Positions 45,553 through 58,045 of a stretch of 64,000 nucleotides of DNA are shown here, one piece after another. The notes beneath the pieces are model-generated. The model had not been told where the DNA came from and searched no databases. It was given only the letters and a program-made list of their open reading frames with translations. Each line of letters starts with the position of its first letter. Position 1 is the stretch's first letter. Source of the stretch: Polydactylus sextarius (Eukaryota > Chordata > Actinopteri > Polynemidae); assembly GCA_016801845.1 (NCBI GenBank), contig CM028931.1, forward strand, positions 15,266,305 through 15,330,304, given 5' to 3'. The translations under genes and the position numbers were made by a program.

Positions 45553-46700
45553 AAAGGTGCAGTATGTAAGATTTTTTTATGTCAGTGAATCATAAAATGA
45601 TTTCAAAAAAAACGTCACCAGAGATTAAGGAATCATGTTAATTAGAAACACTGACATCACTGACAACAATAGTACAAACAGAATAATCACATTTTAACAT
45701 TTTAGCTAGTTAGCTTCAGCTACAAACGTCGTGGATTACAAATATTTGTCGTTACTAAAAGCTAAAAGGCCTCGCTATGACTCAACAACGTCTTGACAAC
45801 AAGCAGAAACCACCTTTTTCAAATGCACAGGACATGATGTGTCATTTAGAAGCGGTGCTTAACATGTGCCCCATTAGCATTAGCATTAGCATTACAGCTA
45901 CCAAGTGGTGTAACACGTGGAATATCTGACGATACTAAAAAATTAAGGGACTCGCTATGGCTCTCAAAAATGACTTGACAAAAGCAGAAAGGACTGTAAG
46001 CGGTATTTAACATGCGCTCAATTAGCATTAGCATTGCAGCTACCAATTATGTACGACCAAAGGTTTTTAGCCTACGATGGAGCAACGACGTGACGCCACT
46101 GTCTCGTCAACATATAAGAAACACTGATTGTGCTTCACGTGAGTCGTGATGGCTAACGTTAGCATATTAGCATCACGTTACACTGAGACAGTGTGGTGAC
46201 GGCGCAAACGTTAGCCACGTTAGCTCCTTGTAGAGCGGTTCTTGGAGGATCCTCCTACCGATCTGGCAACCTCGAGTATTTTGAATTTGACTGCAGAACC
46301 AGTTTTTGGCTACAATCTTACATACTGCTCCTTTAAATGTGTGAAAGGAGTGGTGTTTAACAAGCTCCCCATTAGCATTAGCATTACAGCTACCAAGTGC
46401 TGTAATGCGGAGGTCAATTATCACATTTTTTGAAACTATGGTGGAGCGAATTAGACCTGACCGGACGTCACAGTTTCGTCAACATATGAGAAACTCTGAT
46501 TGTGTTTCAGTGAGTTGTGATGCTAACGTTAGCATCATGTTACGCTGAGAAAGTGCGGTAACAGCGCAAACATTAGCAATTAGCTGATTATGGCAAATAC
46601 AGAACGTAACATTTGACGCTAGATTGGCTAAAAGGACTCGTTGGTCGCCATGGTAACTCCTTGCAGAGCGGTTCTTGTAGGATACATACTGCTCCTTTAA
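45553..46700. mobile_element. Inverted-terminal element with TTAAAGG ends
   Basis: Begins TTAAAGGTGCAGTATGTAAG and ends GATACATACTGCTCCTTTAA, with an internal copy of the end at about 46318-46336 (CATACTGCTCCTTTAA). The interior has repeated GCATTAGCATTACAGCTACC segments, suggesting internal tandem duplication. No transposase frame. Confidence 0.75.
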
Positions 46701-47972
46701 TTGGTTTAAAAAACTGCTAGTTAGCTGCGTGTTTTCAAGCTTTCAAGCTAGCATAATAATATTTCCCATTCTGCCGCCACGGTTGTTGCTTTGTCTTTAT
46801 TTACTGTAAATATTTGAGTTGTCAACGTGTTTGCGTCACCTCAATTCGGACGCAATTCTTTAAAAAAACTGTGTTTTTTTTTTTCCTAGAAGCTGTCCCG
46901 GTCACTTAAGGATGATTGGGACAAACCACAGACCGTGAACAGAAGTGTTTTTGTTATTTCTTGTTGGGTTATAACTCGTCAAGGTTGCGCAGTAAAAGAA
47001 AATGTACTAGCGTGTGAGCGCGAGTGCTTTGGGTGACAGTTAAGTGTGGATAAACACTGGCAGGTTGTGTTTTGAATGTGGCTCTGAAAACAGAGGAGTG
47101 TTGGATGAATGCGCCGGTGACGCTGTCACACTTGGCAGCGAAACGCTCAAATGTGCATCAGAGACAAGTTTGACGAAGCCAAATAGGATTACATCATTAT
47201 CTAGCAAATGTCAACGGGCCGGGCCGGGCTGGACGTCCTGCGGAGCTGTGAAGTGTCCAGGTGTTTTTGTTTCGGGATCGTTTCTGGCAACGCGCGTTTG
47301 GATTTAAAGGAAAAAAAAAAAAAAAACACACATTAGGAGCAGTTCTGGCGACTCCGTGCTGTTTTTCTCTCTGCGGTGATGTCATGCCGCGCGCTCCCGC
47401 GCACCAATGAGGATTTAGCGACATTCAAATCAAATGTGATGATGCGTTTGGTCTCGGTGCCAAAACGCCCTCAAAGTCCAGAGGAAGCAGGTTTTGCTGA
47501 GCTTTTCAAAGTTAAAGCCTCGGTGAATATAACTAAAGATGTTTGTTTTTAAATCAGAGACCAAGTTTTATATTCTACAGTCACATTTGTGATCTGAAAT
47601 TGAGCGTATACTTACTTTGTTTACTGTCAGTGAATAATAAACATTTTTTGTGAATCCTCTCTCGAGGAATGTGTAAAATCAGTGTGTGAGGATTTGGGAT
47701 TTGAGCCGATAGTTGGGTAGAAAATCCTACGGCTTAGAGATGGAGAAATATGAGCTATCTTCCTAGATTTACTGTTTGACTAGACCTGCAAAATTACCAG
47801 TCAGAGGATTATGTCAACGTCAGAGTCTAAAAAATTGTCGCGACCTCACAAAACATCTTTTTTTTTTTTTCCCTTTTTGAATGTGACGTCTCAAAACCTC
47901 CTCGAATAAATTGAATTAAACAAGTGTTTACTCGTGCTCAAAGATGCACTGATTACATTTTATGTCATTTAT

Positions 47973-48447
47973 TTAAAGTGATGGTCTGGAGTCATTTATC
48001 GAGTTTAACTGTCTTTTGTTTTCACAACCAAATAGTTAACAATAAAAGTAAATGGGGCAGCCAGCCAAACGTATCTAAATTGATGTTTTATTTAAACACA
48101 AATAAAAGTTTCATGTTTTTTTGTGATGAAGGGTGTTCCAGATCAGCAGATTCGTCATTTTCCTCGTTCCTTCATGGACACATCGGCCTGTTGTTTGGGA
48201 AAATGACGAATCTGCTGATCAGGAACGCCCTTCATCACCGGTTGTTATTAAAACGTGGGTAAGTCTTGTAAAACAGTGTTTTTAATAAACTCTCAGTTCA
48301 CTTACTAAGTTATCAGTACTTCAGTTTATGTGTATTGACCCTATTCATGCTACTGCTGAAGTGAAGTGATATTTTGAGCTTTATTAGTGGTTAAAAAATG
48401 ACAATTTAGATACATTTGGCTGACTGCCCCATTTACTTTCATTGTAA
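47973..48447. mobile_element. Foldback element family A, copy truncated at right
   Basis: Starts TTAAAGTGATGGTCTGGAGT, has both arms and the inner CAGATCAGCAGATTCGTC palindrome, and stops at CCCCATTTACTTTCATTG without the outer right end. Confidence 0.75.
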
Positions 48448-49555
48448 GACATACAAACCTGTAACTGGAATTGACTGGTGGTGAAACACAACCATCCAGA
48501 AGTTATTCTAGTCTGGTAAAGTGTACAAATATCCTTAAAAACAAAATTGTACAGTCAACATTGTAGTTCCTTAGACCCTCCAAGGTTGAAGTCAGTCAAA
48601 TTCACAGTTTTAGAGAAAATCGAACTACAAACCGACAGAGGATCCTCACCAGAGATTTACTGCCAGTTTCCAGTAACAGCATAAGCCTACGCCCAATAAG
48701 TGCACAAAGTAGACAAGAACAGCTAATAGTAAATAGTTTAATATTTGTTTGCAGCCTCTGGTTGGATGAATGTGTGTGTTTATCTCACATGAGCACAGAT
48801 ACATTCCTCCCTCAGGTCAGTAGTAGAAAGACGACTTGCGTTGTGGTTTACGGCCTCTAGACTGATCAGGTTTCCTCTCACGACACTTTGACCTCACCGA
48901 TTAAAACGTCGACCTTTTCACCGTCGATGAAAGGATGCGTTTTCATTAAAGACGCAGCTCTGAATGAATAAAAGCTTTGGCCTTTTGCTAATTGGTGGAC
49001 GGATAAACAAACAGTTTGGACGCTAGTCCATTAAGTTGATTGTGTTGCTGGAGTTAGATGAGTGTGATGTCTTTGTTTCTCTTAATTTATGATGTGTTGT
49101 TTTGTTTATAATGATATTTTCTAGAAAGTCTGACCCTGGCTGACGTATGTTATATTTTATATAAATATTAGACACATCATGGTTCATGCAGGAGATTTTG
49201 ATGGGAACAGAGCGGTCTGACCTCGCAGAAATACCTGTGTTGAATGTAACTTTACTCCCATAACCTCCCCCTCCACCCTCCACCCTCCACCTCCACCGGC
49301 GTCTCCTGATACCTCTGCTCTCTGAAAGTGTTGACTAGCGTCTGACGAGAGATTTCCTCTATGCCGGGATGTGATGGACTCCGGTGAGAGAAACATTTGC
49401 CGGTAAGGAAGGAAGAACCACACTTTTTCCTCCTCATCCTGTTTGGTCCCAGTTCAGTTTTTACTGCAGTGATTTCAGTGTGACCGTGAGGTTAGAGCTG
49501 CAGCAACTAGTCGATTTATTAAATGAGTTAATATGTGAGAGAAATTTCATGGTAG

Positions 49556-50830
49556 CTGCTAGCGGCTAAGCTAAGCTAGGTAGTTGTCGAAGAAGACGAG
49601 AGCCAATGACCGTACTCGTGTAGGTCATGTGACCAGTCTCTGGAAGAAGAAGGTCATGTGACCATGTTCTCTGGAAGAAGAATTGGCTAATGTAGCAAAG
49701 TTACTTAAGAGGGAGGCTAACGTGAGTCGTTAGCTAAAGCTAAAGTGGATGACAGACAGCAGAGGATATGGTTGGAGGAGGCTAACGTTAGCGCTAACAG
49801 AGAAGTGCACAAGCTGAGTTGTCAAAAGTCTGGGAGTGAAATTTGCTAATGTAGCTAAATTGGCCAACATAGCAAAGTTAGTTAATGTAGCGAAGTGTGC
49901 TAACCTAGTGTAGTCAAGTTAGCTAAAGTAGCCAAGGTTGCTAACTAGGGAAGAAATGTTTGAGAAATTGCAGTGGATGACAGACAGCAGAGGATATGGT
50001 TGGAGGAGGCTAACATTGCGCTAACAGAAACATGCACGAGCCGTCAGAAGTCTTTTAGTGAAGTTTACTAATGTAGCTGAATTGGCTAACGTAGTGAAGT
50101 TAGTTGCTGTAGCCAAATTAGCTGATGTAGCGAAGTTTGCTAATGTAGTCAGGTTAGCTAACTAGGGAAGAAGTGTTTGAAAAATGGCGGTGGATGGTGG
50201 AGACAAGAGGGGATAAGGTTGTGAGTGGAGGGAGGCTAACGTTAGCGCTAACAGAGAAGAGCACACGAGTCGAATCATCAAAAGTCTGGGAGCAATAATG
50301 TAGCTAATGTAGCTAAATTAGCTAACGCAGCAAAGTTAGTTAATGTCGCCAAATTAACCGATGTAGCGAAGTTTGCTAACATGGTTTGCTAACAAGTTAC
50401 CAAATTAGCTAATGTAGCCCAGTTAGCTAATTAGGGAATAAGTGTTAAGGAGGATAAGGTTGTTACAGCGGAGGAGGCTAACGTTAGCGCTAACGGAGAC
50501 AAGCCAAGTTGTCAAAAGACTGGGAACCAAATTTGCTAATCTAGCTGAATTAGCTAATATAGCAAAGTTAGTTAAGACAAATTAACTGATGCAGCAAAGT
50601 TTGCTAACACAGTCAAATTAGCTAATGTAGCCAAGTTAGCTAACTAGCAAAGGATTGTTAGAGTGGAGGAGGCTAATGTGAGCCGAGTTGTTAAAAGTCT
50701 GAAAAATTTGCTAAATTTGCTGATGTAGTAAATTTGCTAACATAGTCAAGTTAGCTAGCGCAGTCAAATTAGCTTATGTAGCCAAGTTACAGAGGAGGCT
50801 AACGTTAGCTTAACGCTAACGGAGCGACTT
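49556..50830. repeat. GCTAATGTAGC-type degenerate array
   Basis: Many ~20-base units of the form TTAGCTAATGTAGC(C/A)AAA, with GCTAACGTTAGCGCTAAC palindromes at intervals of about 250 bases. It begins at TGCTAGCGGCTAAGCTAAGC, whose complement ends the array at 62.3 kb. Confidence 0.85.
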
Positions 50831-51075
50831 TACATTGAAGCCTTCACAGAACAGAAGGTTTTTCTGTTTGTTACTTTGGTTTTTAAATTGTTTTCAAACT
50901 TTAAAACAGAAACAAATCTGGTGGAATCTGTCGTAGAAACATTTGAGGAGATGCTGACGTACAACGTGACGTTGTGGAGTTTTTAGTCATAACAGAAATT
51001 TGAAAAATAAACTGATATTACCGTCACTTCCTGTTAATTTTCAGCACATGGCTGCATCACCCAGCGTCGTTTTAT
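50775..51075. repeat. Unit 1 of a ~300-bp local duplication
   Basis: Reads GAGGCTAACGTTAGCTTAAC, then AACAGAAGGTTTTTCTGTTT and GGCTGCATCACCCAG. The same order is found at 52.63-52.91 kb, about 1.85 kb on, in direct orientation. Confidence 0.85.
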
Positions 51076-51534
51076 TTCATGTCATTTAACCTCATCTACT
51101 GATGTATTTTACATCAGTAGATATTCACTTGAAAGACTTCAAAAGAACAACTTTTGAATCCTCTGAAATAAGAATATCGTTCTCACCTGACAACAACAAT
51201 ACAAACAGACATGACACCGTGATACCTGCGGCCAGGGATTTCCTCTCCATGTCAGGTCAGTTTCAGGTCTTTAGATCCACTTTCATACGTGGCTCAGAGA
51301 TAAAGCGGCGACCGACATAGAGGTCAAAAACAGTACGCTCTGTGTGTTTGTGTGTGTGTGACAAGTTAGACCAAAAATATCTCCAGTATGTGATCGTAGC
51401 GAGAGGGAAAAAAAAAAAAAAGAAAGGAAGTAAACATCTTTCTTTGTGCAGCGTGTTTTGAAAATACAAAGGCTTCGATAGTTTCTCTCTGCTGCTGCTG
51501 CTGCTGCTTTAAATACAGTTTATTTATTTTATTT

Positions 51535-51720
51535 GGGGCCTTTCATGCCTTTTTATTTGAGAGTCGACAGAAGGACGATGGCAGGAAACGACAGAGGGAG
51601 GGAGAAGAAGGAGAAGAAGATGATGAAATGTAAAGACGATCTCCTCCTGCTGAGGTCGAACCCGAGAGCAGAGCAGGTCACGAATCCTCAGGTCACCTCC
51701 GCTGAAGTATGTGTCCGACT
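51535..51720. repeat. Probable SINE-like dispersed repeat
   Basis: The text GACGATGGCAGGAAACGACA, GAGGGAGAAGAAGG and a following GGTCGAACCCGAG-like stretch resembles a repeat I remember as common in fish. No second copy in the window. Confidence 0.35.
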
Positions 51721-52139
51721 ACGTGATGTGATGCAGTTTTTAGATTTATTTAAGAACACCCCTGGTGCACGGTACACGGAGCACTGACTCTACACTGGTT
51801 CCAGATCAGTTAACGACCACCCACATCACTGATCCGTTGGAGTGTGGAGCTCCGACCGCAGCTGCACCCGTCGACTGGGGAGAAACGGTGGAAAACTGGG
51901 AAGGGGAATGTTTCCGCACGGAAATAAACGCAGCTTCGCTAAGTTACTGATTTCTTTCTTCTAGGTTGTAGGTTTATTTACACATCATAATGAGAAACTG
52001 TAAAACTGTACCACTGAAGGTTCATGCAGACGAACCAAACTGTCGTTAACTTTGTAAAATGTCCAGACAGATTCTATAAAAGATCGTTTATCAAGTCACT
52101 ACGTCACCTGACGTTGTTTTACTGTTGACGCCATCTTGA

Positions 52140-52905
52140 GGAAAAGTCTGGATAAGTCGATTGTTGAATCGAGGAGGCTATCGTTAGCGCTAGCTGAGAC
52201 GCATGAGCACAAACTCGTCGTTAAAAGTCTGAAATTTGTTAATGTAGCTAAATTAGCTAATGTAGCAGAGCTTGGTAACATAGTCAAGTTCGCTAATTAG
52301 GGAAGAAGTGTACAGCAAAGGATAAGGTTAATACAATGGAGGAGGCTAACGTTAGCGCTAACAGATATGCACAAGTTGAGTCGTTAAAAGTCTGAAATTC
52401 GCTAATGTAGCTAAATCAGCTAATTTAGCCAGGTTAGCTAATTAGGGAAGAAATGTTTGAAAAATGGAGACAGTGGACACAGCAGAAGAAAAGGTTGTTA
52501 TAGCAGAGGAGGCTAACGTTAGCTTAGCTCTAACAGAGACATGCACAAGCTGAGTTAAGTCCAAAATTTGCTAATGTAGCTAAATTAGCTAATATAGCAA
52601 AGTTGGTAATGTAGCCAAATTAGCTTATGTAGTGGAGTTACAGAGGAGGTTAACGTTAGCTTAACGCTAACGGAGCAACTTTACATCGAAGCCTTTAAAG
52701 AACAGAAGGTTTTTCTGTTTGTTACTTTGGTTTTTAAATTGTTTTTAAATCTTTAAAACGGAAACAAATCAGGTGGAAACTTGTAGATATTTTGGAGGCG
52801 AGACATCTGAGAATAACATGACGAAATTTGACTAATAAATAGACGTTTCTGTCACTTCCTGTTTATTCTCAGCGCATGGCTGCGTCACCCAGGGTCCTTG
52901 TATAG
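52140..52905. repeat. GCTAATGTAGC-type array with unit 2 of the local duplication
   Basis: Shorter version of the array at 49.56 kb, followed by the copy of the ~300-bp unit (52.63-52.91 kb). Confidence 0.85.
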
Positions 52906-53559
52906 ACGTAGAACGACTGTAACTGGATTTTTTAAAAAGATAAACGTCCTATTGGACTCTGATGTCTCTGAACTCCTCTCTTGCCCTTTTCTCTCTTCTC
53001 TGTGTATTAAAATAGACCAAACGAGCGTGACACATTTCCCGACGTCTCTTCTCCGTCTCCTGGACGTGTTTGTTCACCGAAACAGGAAATAGAAACATAC
53101 ACACTGGATGACAACACTTCTTCTTCTTCTTCTAGGAATGATTTTTCATTTTTAATATCATATCTGAGTCAGTGCTGCTTGTTCAGTGTTTTAATCTCTG
53201 TGGTTTCAGGATGAAGTATTTAGCTCCATCTAGCTGTCACACCTAGAAATTAAACATTTTTTTAAAAACCCTCGTTGATTCTGTTTCACTTCACCTTCAA
53301 CAGTCGTTATGTTACACAACGTCGCGATTGTCTGCGATCTCTTAACGAGCTTCGTCCTCTTACGGTTTAAATTAACCCTTTGACCTCCTGCTCGGCCGCG
53401 TGGAGTCAGGGGGGCTTTGGATTATCTTACAGCTCCGTACGTCAAACAACCTGATCAGTTTCCTTCGTTTACGCCTCCTCCTCCTCCTCATGGTGGGTCA
53501 GGAGTCATATAGACGCTTAGTCTGGATTATAGTAACGTGGTAAAGCTGCGCGGTTCACT

Positions 53560-53890
53560 TTACTGTGGCTGATGTATATTCAAATTTAAAAAATATAATT
53601 AAATTTCAATATAAAATTAAATATATAGTATATGTATTTATTTATGCAAATATATATAATATATTAAATTTAAAAAATATAATTAAATTGAAATATACTA
53701 TATATATATATATATATATATACATATATACATATAATATGTATTTATTTATAAATATGTATTAAAATTAAAAATATAATTAAATATAAATAAATTCAAA
53801 TATTAACTTAAATCTAAAGATATATAAGACATATATTTATATCAATATATATTATTATTATTTATTATAAAACAGTAACAATACATATTT
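53560..53890. repeat. AT-rich block with (AT)n
   Basis: Almost pure A/T with an (AT)n at about 53698-53722. Confidence 0.9.
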
Positions 53891-53929
53891 TTGTCAAAAG
53901 TGTTTTAACCCCATGTGTCCCATGATCTC

Positions 53930-54570
53930 TAGTGCTTAGCATTGTTAACGTTTAGCATTGCTACCATTTAGAATTGCTAGTGCTTAGCATTACTGACGTT
54001 TAGCATTGCTAATGTTTACCGTATTGCTAACACTTAGTGTTTCTAGCGTTTAACATCACTAGTGTTTAGCACTGTTGTTGCCAACGCTTAGCATCTCTAA
54101 TGTTTGGCTTTGTTAACACTTAGCATCGCTAGTGCTTCGCATCACTAACATTTAGCATCGCTAGTGCTTAGCATCGCTAGTGCTTAGCATCACTGACGTT
54201 TAGCATCACTAGTGCTTAGCATCACTGACGTTTAGCATTGCTAGTGCTTAGCATCACTGACGTTTAGCATTGCTAGTGTTTAGCATCACTAGTGCTTAGC
54301 ATCACTTACATTTAGCATCGCTAGTGCTTAGCATCACTGACGTTTAGCATCGCTAGTGCTTAGCATCACTGACGTTTAGCATTGCTAGTGCTTAGCATCA
54401 CTTACGTTTAGCATTGCTAGTGCTTAGCATCACTGACGTTTAGCATTGCTAGTGTTTAGCATTGCTAGTGTTTAGCATCACTGACGTTTAGCATTGCTAG
54501 TGTTTAGCATCACTGACATTTAGCATTGCTAACTCTTAGCTTGTCTAACTCTAGCTTGTCCAAAGTTTAC
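53930..54570. repeat. TTAGCATCACTGACG-type array
   Basis: Alternating GTTTAGCATTGCTAGT and GCTTAGCATCACTGAC units of about 20 bases, about 30 units. It is followed by AATCGTTTGGGGCCGTGAT at about 54702, which also follows the array at 57.3-58.05 kb. Confidence 0.9.
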
Positions 54571-54795
54571 ATTAAACACCTGAAACGTGAGCTCAACCTG
54601 CTGAAATAGCCAAAGTGTCATTGAGAACAAAACATAAAATTAGAGGAAAATGACAAAAAATACTAATAATCGTTTTGTTCCCGTGACTTTTTGTTTTTGT
54701 AATCGTTTGGGGCCGTGATAGTTGCGCTGCTCCGCCCTGTGTCACGGCAGCCGTTTGTTCTCTGAGTTGATCTTCATCCTGTTGTTGCTCTGCAG

Positions 54796-54929
54796 GAAAG
54801 TACCTCCTGCTCCCCACCAACCCCCAGCAGCCTCAGGCAACATGGCAGCCGTCGTCAGAGATCTCTAACCTGGTCCGAATGTGTTCGCTCAATCTGGGGA
54901 AGTCGGACCCGTCCCTCACCTCCAGCCTG
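54796..54929 (+). CDS. mast4: mast4 coding exon 3
   Basis: Acceptor CTCTGCAG, donor CTG|GTGAGT, 134 bases. It encodes [18 protein letters not shown] and [20 protein letters not shown], then SLTSSL. Human MAST4 continues here with RYLL..., a W, then TSNLVRMRSQALGQSAPSLTASL. The substitutions (Cys for Arg after VRM, Asp for Ala before PSL) are modest. With exons 1 and 2 it brings the product to codon 160 and ends in phase 0. The next human exon, starting KELSLPRRGS, is not found before the window ends, so intron 3 is over 9 kb. Confidence 0.95.
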
Positions 54930-55179
54930 GTGAGTTCACGAGCTCTGCTTCCTGTGACGACGTCCTGAGTCCCGACCCCGTTACCTCGTCGTCACAAACG
55001 CTGCTCTGTGCGGATGTTTGACGACGACAGCAGCTTTTTTTTATTCAAAGATCATTTGCATTTGACCACAACATCTGAACATCCAACACTTTTATGGTAA
55101 TTCAGGTGGATTTTATCACAGGAGTCAAACGTCACATAAACTTTCAATAGATAAACCAGTTTCTGTCTGGATACTAGTT

Positions 55180-55184
55180 ATGTG

Positions 55185-55263
<79 letters not shown>

Positions 55264-55275
55264 GTATATGTATAA
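55180..55275. repeat. Compound (TA)n(CA)n(TA)n microsatellite
   Basis: TA runs on both sides of about seven CA dinucleotides. Confidence 0.95.
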
Positions 55276-56409
55276 ATATAATTTATTTGTTTTATATATA
55301 TATTTTATTTATATATTATTGATTTTTTTGTTGTTTTTATTTCTTTGTTTTTACTTTACTATTTATTGTATTTGATTTTTAATTTTTTTTTTTTTGCTTA
55401 ATTTTTATTTTGATATTTTTAATGAATTAATTACAAGAAACAAACACAAACAAATATATAAAACATTTCTGGGGAATTTATTTTTTTTCAAATCAAAGAT
55501 GTTTATTATGCTGAAATAATTACAAAAAAAATGCTATATCATTTAATATATATTTTTTTATTTTTATCAATTTTTAAATTCTGTTCTTTATCATTTTATT
55601 TTATTATTATTTACTTGTTATATTCTAATAAGACGTTAAGTCTCAGAAACTCGTGTATCAAATAAGACACGGTTATAAAAATAAAGGGTTAATTATTTGC
55701 TGCTCTGGTTTAAACTCGTTAAGACGAATTGAGATCGTGACACGTAAACAGACGTGGGTCAGAGACGCTGGTTTGTAGCGAATGAAGTCGTGAAGACGAC
55801 GACCTTGTTCTGTCGGACCGAGATCTGCTCTGAGATCAGCTCATGAAGTGAAGCTGTAAAGCTATGACTCACTGTGTGTGTGTGTTGCCTTATTTGCATT
55901 AATAACACAACACAGCCGCGTCACTATAATAAGACACTGATGACTGAGTTTTAGATAAAAGTAGGTAAAAAAAAAAAACCCAATTTATTACCTCAACTGA
56001 GGAGAAATGACATGAATGATGTCATGTTGGCGTCTAAGAACAAAACTCTGTGTCTCTGTCTCAACACTGGGGGGCGCTGGTGCATTTTCAGTATAAACAC
56101 ACACGTCCTTGTGTGTTGCTGCAGCCTCGTATGGATCCATGTGGTTGAATTGTTTCCTGTAAATTAATCGTCCGTTTTTATCAAGTTTATTCCAACTTAA
56201 AGACCTGAATTTGAATTTTATAGCAACATTTTAGTGACACGTGTACTTAGAGTCGTATAGTTTGTCTATATGTTTATGTCTTTAATTTGGATACTGTCGT
56301 TAGTAGACTATGTGCTTACTCGGCCATCTTAAATGCCGGTTTCTAATAAAGAACAGGTCATTTTTTTTGTCCTCGTCGTTGTATTTTAGCTCGTTCTAAC
56401 TCCCCTTCA

Positions 56410-56640
56410 CCCAGACCAGGGGCCTCGTTTATAAACGTACACGCGCCTGCGCCATTTTCTACGCAAATGAATTAATTTGCCGCCGCAATCCCACAGTTCA
56501 TCCTCATTCAAAACAAATAAACGTAGCGTTCGCGTTCCGATAAACTCTATTCGCTTCGCGATTTTGTTGCGAAGTTCTGCTAAATCTGCCTCCGCTGCTT
56601 GTAGCTTCATGTCTGATCGTCAAAGAGTCAGAACCGAATA
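56410..56640 (-). repeat. Probable dispersed DNA-transposon fragment
   Basis: The word GGGGCCTCGTTTATAAACGT near 56418 matches a terminal motif I associate with common fish MITEs (GGGCCTCATTTATAAA). On the minus strand a short frame begins KLQAAEADLAELRNKIAKRI, a helical/coiled-coil-like stretch that could be the end of a transposon-borne protein. Both points are from memory and inference. Confidence 0.4.
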
Positions 56641-57344
56641 AACTCCAATAGAAAAGAAACATATCGGGTTTCTTAAAAGTAAAGAAAGTAAAGTAAAAGT
56701 TCACCTGTGGCACCGTTCAAAGTCAGTGCGCTCATCCACCTTCTGGTTCGGCTCTAAGGTCACAGAGACCCGAGAGCCTAATACAGTGTTTTCTTTTTAA
56801 CAACAACAGCAAAATAAATAAATAAATAAAAAAACAACCCACAAAAGGCAGCAAAGAAACTCAGTTTGCGACTGGAGCTTGTTGCTAAGAAGCACTTTGT
56901 GGTGCAGAGCACGTCCACGGTGCATGTGCTGCAACTCTCCACCGCCAAAATGATGAAAATTGTTAAAAAACAAACAAACAAACAAACAAAAAAAAAAACA
57001 AGCCTGATTAACAATTGATGCCATCAACAGGCCGGACACGTCCACACTCTGAGGTTGAAGGTTGTTTGTTTCTTTATTTATTTATTAGCACAAAAGACTT
57101 TTTTTTTTTTTTTTTTTTGAGTCTTTTGTGAATAAACTTGTGATTAAGTGACTGATAATGATGCTCGTTCTGTCGTTTCATGACTTCAAAGAAATGGAAT
57201 TTATTATTTATTATTAAAAACGAAGAGTAAATGTATAAAGTAATAAATATAAATGAATAAAATCACTTCTAGTCTACTAAACTACTGCTAAACTGAAAAT
57301 GAAATATAAACATAAACACTGAACTACAAAACAATATGATGCTT

Positions 57345-58045
57345 TTAGCTAAAGCTTAGCATCGCTAATGTTTAACGTTAATGTCTAACGTTTCATCTTT
57401 AATGTTTGACGCTTGACATTTGATGCTAACGGTTAACATCTCTAACGTTTAGCATCTCTAACAATTAGCATCTGTAATTTTTAAGCAATTCTACAAGTTA
57501 GCATCTCTGACATTTAGCATCTCTGATGTTAACATCTCTAACGTTTAGCATTTCCAAAGTTTAGCATCTCTGACGTTTAGCATCCCTGATGTTTAGCATC
57601 TGTAATCTCTTTTAGCATTCTACAAGTTAGCATCTCTAAAGTTAGCATCTCTGATGTTTAGCATCTCTGATGTTTAGCATCTCTGACGTTTAGCATCTCT
57701 GACGTTTAGCATCTCTGACGTTTAGCATCTCTGATGTTTAGCATCTCTAATGTTTAGCATCTCTGACGTTTAGCATCTCTAACAATTAGCATCTGTAATT
57801 TTTAAGCCATTCTACAAGTTAGCATCTCTAAAGTTTAGCATCTCTGACATTTAGCATCTCTGACGTTTAGCATCTCTGACGTTTAGCATCTCTAATGTTT
57901 AGCATCTGACGTTTAGCATCTCTAATGTTTAGCATCTGTAACGTTAGTTTTCTTTAGCATCTCTTTACATCTCTAGCTTAGCATCTCTAATGCTTTACTA
58001 ATCTTACCATCTCTTAGCTTAGCATCTCTAACATTTAGCATCTTA
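57345..58045. repeat. TTTAGCATCTCTGACG-type array
   Basis: About 35 units of GTTTAGCATCTCTGAC and variants, with the same 3' flank (ATCGTTTGGGGCCGTGAT) as the array at 53.93 kb. Two blocks around CATCTGTAATTTTTAAGC repeat, showing higher-order duplication. Confidence 0.9.

Larger units (their letters stand above)
45069..54795 (+). other. mast4: mast4 intron 2 (9.7 kb)
   Basis: Between donor GTACGA and acceptor TTGCTCTGCAG. Mostly repeats: an inverted-repeat element at 45.55 kb, a family A copy at 47.97 kb, and TTAGC/GCTAA arrays at 49.6-50.8, 52.1-52.7 and 53.9-54.6 kb. The 46.7-47.9 and 48.5-49.5 kb parts show nothing I recognise. Confidence 0.85.

Noticed and set aside
47044..47307. Cys-rich plus-strand frame of 87 codons
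   Set aside because: Irregular cysteine spacing, no flanking splice sites, no neighbours that would support an exon.
51660..51680. GGTCGAACCCGAG as a tRNA T-arm
   Set aside because: No cloverleaf can be built around it; it fits a dispersed repeat with a degenerate tRNA-like word.
54000..54540. Possible CRISPR-like regular repeats
   Set aside because: Units are contiguous without spacers and this is vertebrate DNA; it is a minisatellite.
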